From Mycolicibacterium moriokaense (GTDB lineage: Bacteria; Actinomycetota; Actinomycetes; Mycobacteriales; Mycobacteriaceae): 64,000 bases of DNA. Position numbers and translations under genes: made by a program. The notes beneath the pieces are model-generated. The model was not told where the DNA came from. It worked only from the letters and a program-made list of their open reading frames with translations, and did not search any database. Below, piece after piece: positions 1 to 8,538 of this stretch. Positions within the stretch are counted from its first letter, which is position 1. Each line of letters opens with the position of its first letter. The stretch spans positions 47,455 to 111,454 of the forward strand of contig NZ_QQBJ01000024.1 in the NCBI RefSeq assembly GCF_003347205.1, written 5' to 3'.

Positions 1-620
1 ACGATCGCCACCACGATCAGCAGGGTGCCCGCGGCGATGAAGTAGAGCATCCGCCGGTTGGCCGGGTCGTTGAGGGTGAAGCCGAAGAACGTGCGAAACC
101 TGTTGAGGCCGTTGCTTCCGCCCAGACTGGTCTGGCCGACCAGCAGGATCGCCAGCGCCGCGGCGAGCGCCTGCGACAGGATTGCGAAATAGGCGCCCTT
201 GACCCGCCGCTTGAACACGCCGAAGCCGAGCGCCGCCGCAATGGCCGTGGGCAGCACCAGGATCGCCAGCATGGTGAACGCGGGGGAGGCGAACGGCTCC
301 CAGTAGGCGGGCAACTCGCGCACACCGGCGATCTGCATGAAGTCGGGCACGTCGTTGCCGAAGATCTGCGCGTCGGCGATCTTGAGGTGCATGCCCATCA
401 TGTAGCCGCCGAAACCGAAGAAGACGCCCTGGCCCAGCACCAGCATTCCACCCCGGCCCCAGGCGAGGCCGATGCCGACGGCCACGATCGCGAAGCAGAG
501 GAATTTGCCGAGCAGGCTGAGCCGGAAGTCCGACAGTGCCACAGGCGCCACGCCGAAGAGCACCACCGCAGCGACGGCGAACCCGGCCCAGGTCTGCCAT
601 CGGCCCAATATCGCGCTCAC
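1..620 (-). CDS. urtC: Urea ABC transporter permease UrtC (partial, 3' end outside window)
   Basis: This is an inner-membrane permease of the high-affinity urea ABC importer and would form the translocation channel with UrtB. About 206 residues are visible before the left edge cuts the gene. The conceptual N-terminus has hydrophobic segments followed by a glycine-rich stretch (GLAWGRGGMLVLGQGVFFGF) typical of LivM/UrtC permeases. The start is a GTG at 618-620 that overlaps the urtB stop as GTGA, so the genes are translationally coupled. The UrtC assignment rather than generic LivM rests on the adjacent urtB and urtA. The ATPase genes urtD and urtE would be expected just beyond the window. Confidence 0.85.
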   Translation of the reverse strand, partial: MSAILGRWQTWAGFAVAAVVLFGVAPVALSDFRLSLLGKFLCFAIVAVGIGLAWGRGGMLVLGQGVFFGFGGYMMGMHLKIADAQIFGNDVPDFMQIAGVRELPAYWEPFASPAFTMLAILVLPTAIAAALGFGVFKRRVKGAYFAILSQALAAALAILLVGQTSLGGSNGLNRFRTFFGFTLNDPANRRMLYFIAAGTLLIVVAI

Positions 621-1501
621 GCGAGACTCCTTGTCCGAACGGTGAACAGGCCCTGTGGTCGCACCTGCAGGAAGATCACGATGATCACGAACACGATCAC
701 CTTGGCCAGCGAGGCCGTGGTGTTGTACTCGATGAACGAGTTGAGGAAGCCCAGCGCGAACGCCGCGATGACGGTGCCCTTGATCTGGCCGAGACCGCCG
801 ACCACCACGACCAGGAACGCGTCGATCAGATAGCTCTGCCCGATCGTCGGGCTGGTCGACCCGATCAGCGTCAACGCGACACCCGCGATCGCCGCCAGGC
901 CGGAGCCGATGAAGAAAGTGGTGATGTCGGTTCTGCGCGACGAGATACCGCTGGTCTCAGCCAGATCGCGGTTTTGCACCACCGCACGGATGCGACGGCC
1001 CATCGGGCTGACCTTGAGCACCGCCGCCAACACCACCACGCAGATGACGGCAAGCGCCAGGATGAAGATGCGCGTCTTCGGCACCACCGCGCCGAGGATC
1101 TCCAGCCCACCGGACAGCCACGCGGGGGCGGCCACGTTGACCGCCGGCGCACCGAAGATGTCGCGGGCCACCTGCTGCAGGATCAGGCCGACACCGAACG
1201 TCACCAGCAGTGTGTCCAGCGGCCGGTCATACATCCGCCGAATCAGCGTCACCTCGAGCAGCACGCCCATGGCGCCGCCGACGAGGAAGCCCACGAGCAG
1301 CGAAAGAAGCAGCGACACACCGGCGCTGGACACCACCTGCTGAACTACGAAGGTGGTGTAGCAGCCTGCCATGATGAACTCGCCGTGCGCCATGTTGATG
1401 ACGCCCATCTGACCGAAGGTCAGCGACAACCCCAGCGCGGCCAGCAACAGGATCGAGCCGAGGCTCAATCCCGTTGCCAGTTGGCCGATCAGGACCTCCA
1501 T
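617..1501 (-). CDS. urtB: Urea ABC transporter permease UrtB
   Basis: This 294-residue permease belongs to the LivH/UrtB branched-chain amino acid/urea family. It is hydrophobic throughout and carries the family signature near residues 28-50 (LTFGQMGVINMAHGEFIMAG). A second signature, GLGQIKGTVIAAF, lies near the C-terminus. It should partner UrtC in the membrane channel for urea uptake under nitrogen limitation. It lies 7 bp downstream of urtA and overlaps urtC by 4 bp, so the three form one transcription unit. Many UrtB proteins carry a long N-terminal extension. This one lacks it and has the bare permease length, which is normal in actinobacteria. The family is certain, and urea is the best substrate call from gene order. 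Confidence 0.88.
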   Translation of the reverse strand: MEVLIGQLATGLSLGSILLLAALGLSLTFGQMGVINMAHGEFIMAGCYTTFVVQQVVSSAGVSLLLSLLVGFLVGGAMGVLLEVTLIRRMYDRPLDTLLVTFGVGLILQQVARDIFGAPAVNVAAPAWLSGGLEILGAVVPKTRIFILALAVICVVVLAAVLKVSPMGRRIRAVVQNRDLAETSGISSRRTDITTFFIGSGLAAIAGVALTLIGSTSPTIGQSYLIDAFLVVVVGGLGQIKGTVIAAFALGFLNSFIEYNTTASLAKVIVFVIIVIFLQVRPQGLFTVRTRSLA

Positions 1502-1508
1502 GCCCGCC

Positions 1509-2774
1509 TCAGTTGGACAGGCCGGCTGCCCATGGGTACGACTTCAGGTAGGGGTCGGGCGTGATGGGTCCCGGCGACTCCCAGATCGTGTAGATCAGGC
1601 CGTCGGGATGGATCTCGCCGATCCGCGCGGTCTTGGTGATGTGGTGGTTGTCGCCGTCGATGGTGACCAGTCCTTCTGGCGCGTTGAACGTGACACCGCC
1701 GCAGGCGTCCTGGATTGCCTTGACGTCGAACGACTTGGCCTTCTCGACGGTGTTCTTCCACAGATAGACGGACACGTAGGCGGCTTCCATCGGATCCGAC
1801 GTCGGCTTGTCCGCGCCGTACTTGTCCTTGTAGGCCTTGACGAATGCCTTGTTCACCGGGTTGTCGACGGTCTGGTAGTAGTTCCACGCCGTGAGCTGGC
1901 CCTCGATGTTGCGGGCACCGATGCCGGTGACCTCTTCCTCGGCGATCGACACCGACACCACCGGCATCTTCTGCGGCGTCAACCCGGCGTTGGTGTACTC
2001 CTTGAAGAACGCGACGTTGGAGTCGCCGTTGAGCGTGTTGAACACGGCGCCGGCGTTGGACCCGCGCACCTTGTTGACGATGGTGGAGAAGTCGGTCGAG
2101 CCCAGCGGCGTGTAGTCCTCGCCCTTGATCTCGATGCCGTTGGCCTCGGCGTAGGCCTTGATGATGCGGTTGGCGGTCTGCGGGAAGACGTAGTCGCTAC
2201 CGACCAGGTAGAGCGACTTGACGCCCTTCTCCTTGAGGTAGTCCAGCGCGGGCACGATCTGCTGGTTGGTGGTGGCGCCCGTGTAGAAGATGTTCTTCGA
2301 CGACTCCAGGCCCTCGTACTGAACGGGGTAGTAGAGCAGGGAATTGGCGCCCTCGAACACCGGGAGCATCGCCTTGCGGCTCGACGACGTCCAGCCGCCG
2401 AACACCGCGGCGACGCAGTCGCTGCTGATCAGCTTCTCGGCCTTCTCGGCGAAAACGGTCGGTTCGGAGGCGCCGTCCTCGCCGACGAGCTGAATCTGCT
2501 TACCCATCACGCCGCCCGCGCCGTTGATCTGCTCGACCGCGAGGTCGATTGCGTGCCGGACGGTGACTTCGGAGATCGCCATCGTGCCCGACAGCGAGTT
2601 CAGCGCGCCGACCTTGATGGTCGGGCCCGAGGTGTCGACACAGGACTTCGCGCCTGCCGCGTCGGTCTCGCTGGCCTTGCTGCCGCAGCCGGACAGCACC
2701 AGCGACGCGGCGGCCACCATGCTTCCCGCCGCCAGAGCAGAGCGTTTCAACGAGGGACGGTGTGGAAGTCGCAT
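1509..2774 (-). CDS. urtA: Urea ABC transporter substrate-binding lipoprotein UrtA
   Basis: This 421-residue periplasmic-type binding protein captures urea and delivers it to UrtB/UrtC. The N-terminus is a lipoprotein signal with a positively charged start, a hydrophobic core and the lipobox LSGC near residue 30, so the mature protein should be anchored to the membrane. The body matches the Peripla_BP_5 urea subgroup: [17 protein letters not shown], then [20 protein letters not shown], then [15 protein letters not shown] and [10 protein letters not shown]. The ATG at 2774 directly precedes the signal peptide. It is the first gene of the urt operon. The 160 bp upstream is shared with a divergent gene at 2937, and I could not identify a convincing GlnR or AmtR site there. 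Confidence 0.92.
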   Translation of the reverse strand: MRLPHRPSLKRSALAAGSMVAAASLVLSGCGSKASETDAAGAKSCVDTSGPTIKVGALNSLSGTMAISEVTVRHAIDLAVEQINGAGGVMGKQIQLVGEDGASEPTVFAEKAEKLISSDCVAAVFGGWTSSSRKAMLPVFEGANSLLYYPVQYEGLESSKNIFYTGATTNQQIVPALDYLKEKGVKSLYLVGSDYVFPQTANRIIKAYAEANGIEIKGEDYTPLGSTDFSTIVNKVRGSNAGAVFNTLNGDSNVAFFKEYTNAGLTPQKMPVVSVSIAEEEVTGIGARNIEGQLTAWNYYQTVDNPVNKAFVKAYKDKYGADKPTSDPMEAAYVSVYLWKNTVEKAKSFDVKAIQDACGGVTFNAPEGLVTIDGDNHHITKTARIGEIHPDGLIYTIWESPGPITPDPYLKSYPWAAGLSN

Positions 2775-2936
2775 GAACTGCCTTTCGATATGTCAACCTG
2801 GGAATTGGCACGAGCGTCGAATCGGCACGTTAGAGCGCGGGTGTTTCTCTGAAATGTCTGTGTGTGACGAACTGATTAATGCCCGAGGGGTATTCGCCTC
2901 GTTTGCTCCTGTAACGCTCGGGTAGCGTCGGTCGAT

Positions 2937-3353
2937 ATGACGGACATGCGAACAGCGACAACCAGGGTCGGGGCGGCGCTCATGTTGGTGGCCGCGTCAG
3001 TTGCGGTAAGCCAGGCGACGGCGAGCGCGGAGCCGCCCGTTCCCAACGTCAAGTACATCCTGACCTCGGATACCGGCGTCAGCTTCCAGGTCAACTATCT
3101 GGTGTCCCAACCGCCGAGCATGGCTGCCTACAACGCGGATCCGTATGCCTTCCTGAAAAAGGAAGAGGTACCGACGCCTTGGGAGTTCAGCACCACGCTC
3201 GACGACCCACAGTGGGCGACCCTCGACGCGAGCGCGGCCGCGCACGGCGGTCAGGCGCCGCCCAGCGCGCACTGCGAGATCCAGGTCGACGGCCAGGTGG
3301 TCTCGCAGGCCGACGGCCCGTACACCGCCCGCTGCCAGCTCTCGAAATGGTGA
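2937..3353 (+). CDS. MmpS-like secreted protein
   Basis: This is a small exported protein of 138 residues (135 if the second ATG at 2946 is used). It starts with a hydrophobic signal sequence ending near an ASA motif around residue 31. The mature part resembles the soluble domain of mycobacterial MmpS proteins: NVKYILTSDTGVSFQVNYL early, a central Trp pair (PWEFSTTLDDPQW), and a C-terminal CEIQVDGQVVSQA with two cysteines that could form a disulfide. MmpS proteins assist MmpL lipid transporters, but no mmpL gene is nearby, so this is an orphan member. Its promoter is divergent from urtA. The similarity is by eye and moderate. The exact role is unknown. Confidence 0.6.
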   Translation: MTDMRTATTRVGAALMLVAASVAVSQATASAEPPVPNVKYILTSDTGVSFQVNYLVSQPPSMAAYNADPYAFLKKEEVPTPWEFSTTLDDPQWATLDASAAAHGGQAPPSAHCEIQVDGQVVSQADGPYTARCQLSKW

Positions 3354-3373
3354 GCCGGCCGGCGCGGTAGCGC

Positions 3374-4225
3374 TCAGAGACCGCTGGCCAGCTGAAGCTC
3401 GTTCTCCTGGTCGTCGATGAACAGCAGCCGATTGTCATCGCCTGCGGCCGTGAGGATCTCGAGTTCCGCGAACCGGCTGGCCGCCTTGCTGACCAGGCTG
3501 ACGCTCATGGTCACCGCAGCAGTGGCGCCGACGAGCGCGCGGTTGCGCTCGGCAGGGGTGTCGCCGATGCCGACGATGAGGTTCTCGCGGGCGCGCACTG
3601 CGAGCACGCCGTCGGGCGTCTCGATCAACGCGCCCGCCACGCCGTCCTCGAAGATCAGCTTGAGCAGTCGAACGCCCGCGTCGGGCTGCAGGCCGGCGGC
3701 CGCCGCCTGTCCGGTCAACCAGGTGCTCACCGACAGGGCCGGCGAACCGGGTGCCAACTCGACCGATCCGACGACCGCCGCTTCGACCTTCTCGCCGCGG
3801 GTGCAACTGCGCATGGCCGTCATCCCACGCCTGGTCACCCGGTTGTAGACCAGGCCGCTGGGCGCGGCGGCGCACCGTTGAGCCCACTGTTCCAGCGCGG
3901 CCCCGTGAAACGGTTCGATCGTCGCGCGCCGGTTGGAGCGTGGCGGCGCGATCTGCTCGACGGCGCGCACCGGCCAGCGGTTCTGCGCGCGGCCCGGCCC
4001 ACCGCCGAAGGCGTAGTCGAAGCCGGCGAGATGCTTGGTGGTCAGCCCGTCACCGCCCCGGTAGCTCAAGGACGCGGCCAGGTCGCCGCCGTCGGCCGAT
4101 TCCGAGACGCCCAGATAGACGTCGAGATCCGCATTGGCGGCGACGATTCCGGCGGCGAGCACCCCCGCCTCGGCGCCGATGCAGACGACGTCGACCTCGA
4201 GGTCCCACGGTGTTTCGGTGAACAT
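3374..4225 (-). CDS. FAD/NAD(P)-binding-like protein of unknown function
   Basis: The predicted protein is 283 residues. Its N-terminus looks like the dinucleotide-binding strand-turn-helix of flavoproteins (VDVVCIGAEAGVLAAGIVAA), but the canonical GxGxxG is eroded to GAEAGV. A C-terminal strand LIVGIGDTPAERNR could be the second flavin contact of FAD-dependent oxidoreductases. The rest is not recognisable. I chose the ATG at 4225 because it lies 4 bp after the stop of the upstream gene (4230-5018). An ATG at 4249 would give 8 more residues and a 20 bp overlap. The two genes are clearly co-transcribed, so they probably work together. It may be a degenerate or specialised flavoprotein, but no reaction can be assigned. 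Confidence 0.5.
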   Translation of the reverse strand: MFTETPWDLEVDVVCIGAEAGVLAAGIVAANADLDVYLGVSESADGGDLAASLSYRGGDGLTTKHLAGFDYAFGGGPGRAQNRWPVRAVEQIAPPRSNRRATIEPFHGAALEQWAQRCAAAPSGLVYNRVTRRGMTAMRSCTRGEKVEAAVVGSVELAPGSPALSVSTWLTGQAAAAGLQPDAGVRLLKLIFEDGVAGALIETPDGVLAVRARENLIVGIGDTPAERNRALVGATAAVTMSVSLVSKAASRFAELEILTAAGDDNRLLFIDDQENELQLASGL

Positions 4226-4229
4226 TGCC

Positions 4230-5018
4230 TCAACTTCCCATCGGCGCATGGCGGCTCGAGCTTTCTACACATCGGCGGATGTCGGCCATCTCGGCGACGA
4301 TTCTGGCGGTCTGACCGGGCGCGGCGAGGCGGGCGACGGTCAGTCGGTCCCACCACATCATCTTCGTTCGGAATCGATCGTCGGGATACGGCGTCGACCG
4401 TATCGGGGCCACTGCGCCGCCCGAGGACCGCCAGCGCGCCAGCACGTGCTGTGCGCACGTCGCCAGGCAGAACTGGACTCCGAGGGCGGCCATCATGTGG
4501 CAACCGGCCCGTGCCAGGGTGGCGGTGAGCCTGCGGTTGCGGCCAGGATCGTCGGTGATCCATGCGGACTTCATTTCGACGACGCCGAAGGGCAGTCGGT
4601 CGGCGATCATCTTGCGCACCGACGACTGAGCCGGTTGGCCCGCCCATTCGACGACCGCGTGGGTCTCGTCGGGCGATGTCAGGGGCCCGACCGCGCGGAT
4701 ACCGCCGACCACCGTTGCCGCGGCGTCGAGCATCGTCCAGAACAGTGTCGTGTCGCCCGACCTTCGGATCTGATCGATGTCGATGGCCGCGCCGATGCCG
4801 TTGCGGCGATAGGACCGCGCGGCGCCGGCCAGATACTCCTGCCACAGAGCGTCGTTGTCCTCCGGTCTGGCGATCGCCACGGTGCATTCGGAGTCGGGGT
4901 CCCACCAACTCAGCAGCGCACCGTCGACGCCGGTCGCAAGGCCCGCCCTGGGTAGTTCGACGACGGTCAATGTGTCTCCCATCAGGTCAAAACCTTCATC
5001 GAATGAGCCCGGCAGCAT
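4230..5018 (-). CDS. Hypothetical protein, possibly GNAT/acyl-homoserine-lactone-synthase-like
   Basis: The predicted protein is 262 residues with no signal peptide or membrane segment. I do not firmly recognise it. The central order of features resembles GNAT-fold acyltransferases of the LuxI/FeeM type: a strand around TTLFWTMLDAAATVVGGIRAVGPL, an acidic/aromatic segment (VEWAGQPAQSSVRKMIADRLPFGVVEMKSAW, split here for description), and the helix-strand RRLTATLARAGCHMMAALG. No diagnostic catalytic residue confirms this. It is the first gene of a two-gene unit with the flavoprotein-like gene ending at 3374. The start could also be the ATG at 4982. The AT-richer upstream region contains an inverted repeat (5044-5072). 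Confidence 0.4.
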   Translation of the reverse strand: MLPGSFDEGFDLMGDTLTVVELPRAGLATGVDGALLSWWDPDSECTVAIARPEDNDALWQEYLAGAARSYRRNGIGAAIDIDQIRRSGDTTLFWTMLDAAATVVGGIRAVGPLTSPDETHAVVEWAGQPAQSSVRKMIADRLPFGVVEMKSAWITDDPGRNRRLTATLARAGCHMMAALGVQFCLATCAQHVLARWRSSGGAVAPIRSTPYPDDRFRTKMMWWDRLTVARLAAPGQTARIVAEMADIRRCVESSSRHAPMGS

Positions 5019-5043
5019 CTCGCAAAAGCGCAGAGCGATGCAG

Positions 5044-5072
5044 ATCTAGCAATCTAACAAGAGAATCTAGAT
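5044..5072. repeat. Inverted repeat ATCTAG...CTAGAT in AT-rich intergenic region
   Basis: A 6-bp inverted repeat (5044-5049 and 5067-5072) lies 26 bp upstream of the 4230-5018 gene. A third related word, AATCTA, sits between the arms. The surrounding 5040-5130 stretch is visibly AT-richer than the rest of the window. It could be a regulator site for the acyltransferase-like/flavoprotein-like pair, but short arms like these can arise by chance. Confidence 0.25.
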
Positions 5073-5212
5073 AGTGCCAATAGACTCGTAAAAACACAGT
5101 TAAATTAAGCTACCGCGAAAATTATGGGAACAAGCAATGAGATCCGTGGTTAACGTCGGCTCACGTTGCCATCGGCACCGGTCAACCCCTGATCTCCGGC
5201 GGCCGACACCCC

Positions 5213-5241
5213 TTGACATCTGTTCGAACGTGAGTTCGAAT
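5213..5241 (+). promoter_or_regulatory. SOS promoter: -35, LexA box and -10 of the radical SAM gene
   Basis: A perfect mycobacterial LexA (SOS) box, TCGAAC-N4-GTTCGA, occupies 5224-5239. It lies between a consensus -35 TTGACA (5213-5218) and a -10-like TCGAAT (5236-5241) with 17 bp spacing. LexA bound here would block RNA polymerase. The start predicted from the -10 falls at about 5248, the ATG itself, so the transcript should be leaderless. From memory, the M. tuberculosis orthologue Rv2578c is listed among LexA-regulated genes. Confidence 0.85.
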
Positions 5242-5247
5242 CGAGGT

Positions 5248-6294
5248 ATGCGGTGGGACAGCCAAGGCGTCGGCGTCGACGACGGGGCGCTGCCCGGGCT
5301 GGCGCGCATCGGCTTCGTCCGCAGTGTGCGCACACCGCAGTTCGAGGGCATCACCTTCCACGAGGTGTTGTGCAAATCGGCGCTCAACAAGGTGCCGAAC
5401 GCCCGCCCCGACGCCGCCGGCCGCCCGGTTCCGTCCATGCTGCCGTTCTCCTACACCGTCAACGGCTACCGAGGCTGCTCCCACGCCTGCCGGTACTGCT
5501 TCGCGCGGCCCACCCACGAGTACCTCGACATGGACTGCGGCACCGACTTCGACTCTCAGGTGGTGGTCAAGACCAACGTCGCCGACGTGCTGCGGCGCGA
5601 ACTGCACCGAAAGTCTTGGCGGCGCGAGACCGTCGCCCTCGGCACCAACACCGACCCCTATCAGCGCGCCGAGGGACGCTACGGGCTGATGCCGGGAATC
5701 ATCGGTGCGCTGACCGACTCCGGCACGCCGTTTTCCATCCTCACCAAGGGCACCCTGCTGCGTCGGGATCTGCCGCTCATCGCCGACGCGGCCGAGCGGG
5801 TGGACGTGGGTGTCGCGGTGTCACTCGCGGTGGGCGACCCTGCGGTGCACAGGGACGTCGAGCCGGGGACGCCGACGCCGCAGGCGCGGCTCGGCCTGAT
5901 CAGCGCCGTTCGCGAAGCGGGCCTCGACTGCCATGTGATGGTGGCGCCCGTGCTGCCCGACATCACCGACTCGGCCGAGCATCTCGACGGGCTGCTCGCG
6001 CAGATCGCTGCCGCCGGCGCCACCGGCGTGACGGTGTTCGGGCTGCATCTGCGCGGGTCCACCAGGGGCTGGTTCATGTCATGGCTGGCGCGCTCGCACC
6101 CCGAGCTGGTCGGCCGCTATCGGCACCTGTACCGCCGAGGTGCCTACCTACCCGCCGACTATCGGGATACGTTGCGCGACAGAGTGACTCCGATGATCAA
6201 GAAATACGGTCTGGCGCCCGACGGGCGGTCGTTCCGGTCGGTTGAGGCACCCGCGGCCTTGACGGCCGAGGTGGCCCAGCCCACTCTGTTCTAG
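5248..6294 (+). CDS. Rv2578c-family radical SAM protein (SOS-regulated)
   Basis: This 348-residue radical SAM enzyme has the Cx3Cx2C cluster-binding motif at residues C77, C81 and C84 (RGCSHACRYCFARPTHEY), which would hold the [4Fe-4S] cluster that cleaves S-adenosylmethionine. The segment ALGTNTDPYQRAEGRYGL and the preceding hydrophobic strands match the SplB-like/Rv2578c family, distantly related to spore photoproduct lyase. The start is placed at the ATG 5248 because the SOS promoter just upstream predicts a leaderless transcript; in-frame sequence before it runs through the promoter. LexA control suggests a role after DNA damage, but the substrate is unknown. The stop is followed directly by the GTG of the next gene at 6295, so the two may be co-transcribed. 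Confidence 0.85.
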   Translation: MRWDSQGVGVDDGALPGLARIGFVRSVRTPQFEGITFHEVLCKSALNKVPNARPDAAGRPVPSMLPFSYTVNGYRGCSHACRYCFARPTHEYLDMDCGTDFDSQVVVKTNVADVLRRELHRKSWRRETVALGTNTDPYQRAEGRYGLMPGIIGALTDSGTPFSILTKGTLLRRDLPLIADAAERVDVGVAVSLAVGDPAVHRDVEPGTPTPQARLGLISAVREAGLDCHVMVAPVLPDITDSAEHLDGLLAQIAAAGATGVTVFGLHLRGSTRGWFMSWLARSHPELVGRYRHLYRRGAYLPADYRDTLRDRVTPMIKKYGLAPDGRSFRSVEAPAALTAEVAQPTLF

Positions 6295-7290
6295 GTGAAG
6301 AGCCGGACGATCGTCACGCTCGCCGTTCTGGTCGCGGCCGCATACGGGTTACGGGACGCGATGGCGATACGGCGGGCGCTCGCCGATGTGGCGCCCGACC
6401 TGCGCAGTCCGGTGCTGCCGTTGACCGCGCGCACGCTGAGTGCGCGGTCGCTGTGGATGGGCCGCCTCGGCATGTCCCGGGCCACCAGCCCTGGCCCCGG
6501 CGTGATCATGACCGAATGCCGTGTCGACGCCGAACCACCCGTCCGCGTGCTCGTGACGACGCCCTCGGGGACGGGAAGCCGCCGCCCTGCGGTGCTGCAC
6601 CTGCACGGCGGCGGGATGGTCGTCGGGTCGCCGCAGTTCGAAGCGGTCGAATCGGGGCGGCTGGCACGCGAACTCGACGCCGTCGTGGTGTCGCCCGATT
6701 ACCGCCTGGCGCCCGAGCATCCGTTCCCGGCGGCGCTGGACGACTGCATGGCCGTGCTGCGATGGATGCGTGACAACGCCGACGAGCTGGGCATCGATCC
6801 GGGCCGGATCGCCGTGGCGGGGTCGAGCGCCGGCGGAGGCCTGTCCGCGGCCGTGGCTCAACGCAGCACGGACGAAGGCATCGAGTTGCGGGCGCAGGTG
6901 CTCGTCTATCCGATGATGGACGATCGCACCGCCCTGCGTGACGACCACGGCGGCCGCGGCCGGTTCATGTGGACCCCGGCATCCAGCCGATGGGCGTGGA
7001 GCGCGTATCTGGGTCGCGCGCCGCAGGAGTCGGGCGCGCCGCAATATGCGGCGCCCGCGCGGCGTGCCGACCTGTCCGGTCTGCCGCCGGCCTGGGTCGG
7101 GGTCGGCGACCTGGACATCCTCTACGACGAGGGCGTCACGTACGCCGAGCGGCTCACCGCGCACGGCGTGCCCTGTGAGCTGGTGGCGGTGCCGGGCATG
7201 TATCACGGAGCCGACGGCATCAAGCCGAAAGTGCCTGCGATGCGGTCGTTTCGCAGAGGCATGTCCGATCACCTGCGGACCTACCTGTGA
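6295..7290 (+). CDS. Alpha/beta hydrolase, hormone-sensitive-lipase (HSL/family IV) type
   Basis: This is an esterase/lipase-like protein of 331 residues. It carries the HSL-family oxyanion motif HGGG (residues 104-107) and the nucleophile elbow GSSAG with Ser178. The family's acid is probably the Asp in VGVGDLDILYDEG and the His is in MYHGAD near the C-terminus. The first 20 residues form a hydrophobic segment that may anchor the protein to the membrane. It starts at a GTG placed immediately after the stop of the radical SAM gene, which suggests shared transcription. The coupling to an SOS gene is unexplained. Several mycobacterial Lip proteins share this architecture. The exact lipid or ester substrate is not predictable. 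It ends base-to-base against the convergent acyl-CoA dehydrogenase gene. Confidence 0.8.
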   Translation: MKSRTIVTLAVLVAAAYGLRDAMAIRRALADVAPDLRSPVLPLTARTLSARSLWMGRLGMSRATSPGPGVIMTECRVDAEPPVRVLVTTPSGTGSRRPAVLHLHGGGMVVGSPQFEAVESGRLARELDAVVVSPDYRLAPEHPFPAALDDCMAVLRWMRDNADELGIDPGRIAVAGSSAGGGLSAAVAQRSTDEGIELRAQVLVYPMMDDRTALRDDHGGRGRFMWTPASSRWAWSAYLGRAPQESGAPQYAAPARRADLSGLPPAWVGVGDLDILYDEGVTYAERLTAHGVPCELVAVPGMYHGADGIKPKVPAMRSFRRGMSDHLRTYL

Positions 7291-8538
7291 TCAACCCTTG
7301 TTGCGCTTGACCTCTTTGAAGGGCACTCCGCGGTCGGCGGCGAGCTCGCGCGGGAAGCCGAGCACCCGTTCGCCGATGATGTTGCGGGCGATCTCGGTCG
7401 TGCCGCCACCAAGGGCCGCCGTCTGCCGCGACAGATAGCGTTCGCCGTAGCGGATCAGCCCCTCGTCACCGTCGACGACGCCCGCGTCACCGGTGATGGC
7501 GACCGCGGTGTCGAATCCCACCTGGTGTGTCTCAGCGTGGGTGATCCGGATGATGGAACCCGCCGCGGGGGGAAGCGAACCGTCGAGGACGCCGTGGTAG
7601 ACGTGGTCGACCAGGCGTTCCTGCACCGCCTTGTGGACGATCGCCCGGCCCGCCCGCTCCCGGGCACGTTCGCTGTCGGATTGGCCGGTGGCCCGGAGCA
7701 GTTCGACCCAGTCGATCGGCACGTCGGTCTTGCCCTCTGCGCCGATGCCGCTGGCGAACTCCGAGCCGCCGCCGACGGCGCGCCGCTCGTGATAGAGCTG
7801 CCGCGAAGCCACGTGCCAGCCCTCGTTCACCCCGCCGACGATGGCGTCGTCGCCGAGTTCGAGGTTGTCGAAGAACTCCTCGCAGAACTCGACGGAGCCG
7901 TTCACCTGCTTGATGCGGCGCAGCGTGATGCCCGGGCTGTCGATGGGAACCAGGAACATGGTCAGGCCCTCGTGCTTGGGCACATTCCAGTCGGTTCTGG
8001 CCAGCATCAGCCCGTAGTCGGCGGCGAAAGCGCTTGTGCTCCAGGTCTTGGCGCCGTTGATCACCCACTTGTCGCCGGTGCGGTCGGCGCGGGTGATCAC
8101 TCCCGCCAGATCGGATCCGCCGCTGGGCTCCGACAGAAGCTGCACCAGCACCTCGTCGCCGCGCAGGGCGCCCCAGATGTGTTGTTTCTTCTGCTCCTCG
8201 CTGCCGGTGTCGAGGATGGTGGCAGCGCAGATCGTGAAGGTCGGCGTGTTGAGGATGATCGGCAGCTCATAGGTTCGTGAGACGTCGTCGAACGCGCGCT
8301 GGTAGGAGATCGGCAGCCCGAGCCCGCCGTATTCACGCGGGAAGCAGATGCCCGCGAAACCGCCGTCGTAGAGCTTTCTCTGCAGCTCGCGGGCGCGCAG
8401 CCACGGCGCTTCTTCGCCGCGGTCCGCCTCGGGCGGGTTGTTCGGGTCGATGCGCGGCATGTTCTCCGCCAGCCAGTCGCGCGCGCGTGCGGCGAACTCG
8501 TCGACCGACTCGGTGGTGGCGGGGGCGGATGTCGTCAT
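7291..8538 (-). CDS. Acyl-CoA dehydrogenase (FadE), larger subunit of a paired enzyme
   Basis: This 415-residue flavoprotein belongs to the acyl-CoA dehydrogenase family and would introduce an alpha-beta double bond in an acyl-CoA. The segment QLLSEPSGGSDLAGV, then WVINGAKTWSTSAF, then a C-terminal GGGTTEIARNIIGERVLG are standard ACAD signatures. The start ATG at 8538 overlaps the stop of the upstream fadE gene (ATGA). In mycobacteria, adjacent FadE genes like this often encode heteromeric alpha2-beta2 enzymes that act on steroid side chains or other bulky acyl-CoAs. The small-subunit gene just upstream supports that reading. The operon also includes an amidohydrolase and is bordered by a TetR operator. 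Confidence 0.85.
   Translation of the reverse strand: MTTSAPATTESVDEFAARARDWLAENMPRIDPNNPPEADRGEEAPWLRARELQRKLYDGGFAGICFPREYGGLGLPISYQRAFDDVSRTYELPIILNTPTFTICAATILDTGSEEQKKQHIWGALRGDEVLVQLLSEPSGGSDLAGVITRADRTGDKWVINGAKTWSTSAFAADYGLMLARTDWNVPKHEGLTMFLVPIDSPGITLRRIKQVNGSVEFCEEFFDNLELGDDAIVGGVNEGWHVASRQLYHERRAVGGGSEFASGIGAEGKTDVPIDWVELLRATGQSDSERARERAGRAIVHKAVQERLVDHVYHGVLDGSLPPAAGSIIRITHAETHQVGFDTAVAITGDAGVVDGDEGLIRYGERYLSRQTAALGGGTTEIARNIIGERVLGFPRELAADRGVPFKEVKRNKG

Noticed and set aside
536-1564. Long plus-strand open frame opposite urtB and urtC
   Set aside because: The translation is Arg/His-rich with no fold-like pattern and is the mirror of the high-GC permease genes on the other strand.
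2910-2928. A SigF-like GTTT...GGGTAG before the MmpS-like gene
   Set aside because: The spacer is only 14 bp, shorter than the 15-17 bp of the known consensus.
2875-2930. A possible GlnR-type site (GTTAC followed by AAAC on the minus strand) upstream of urtA
   Set aside because: The spacing between half-sites is one base off the consensus I know, and no second copy supports it.
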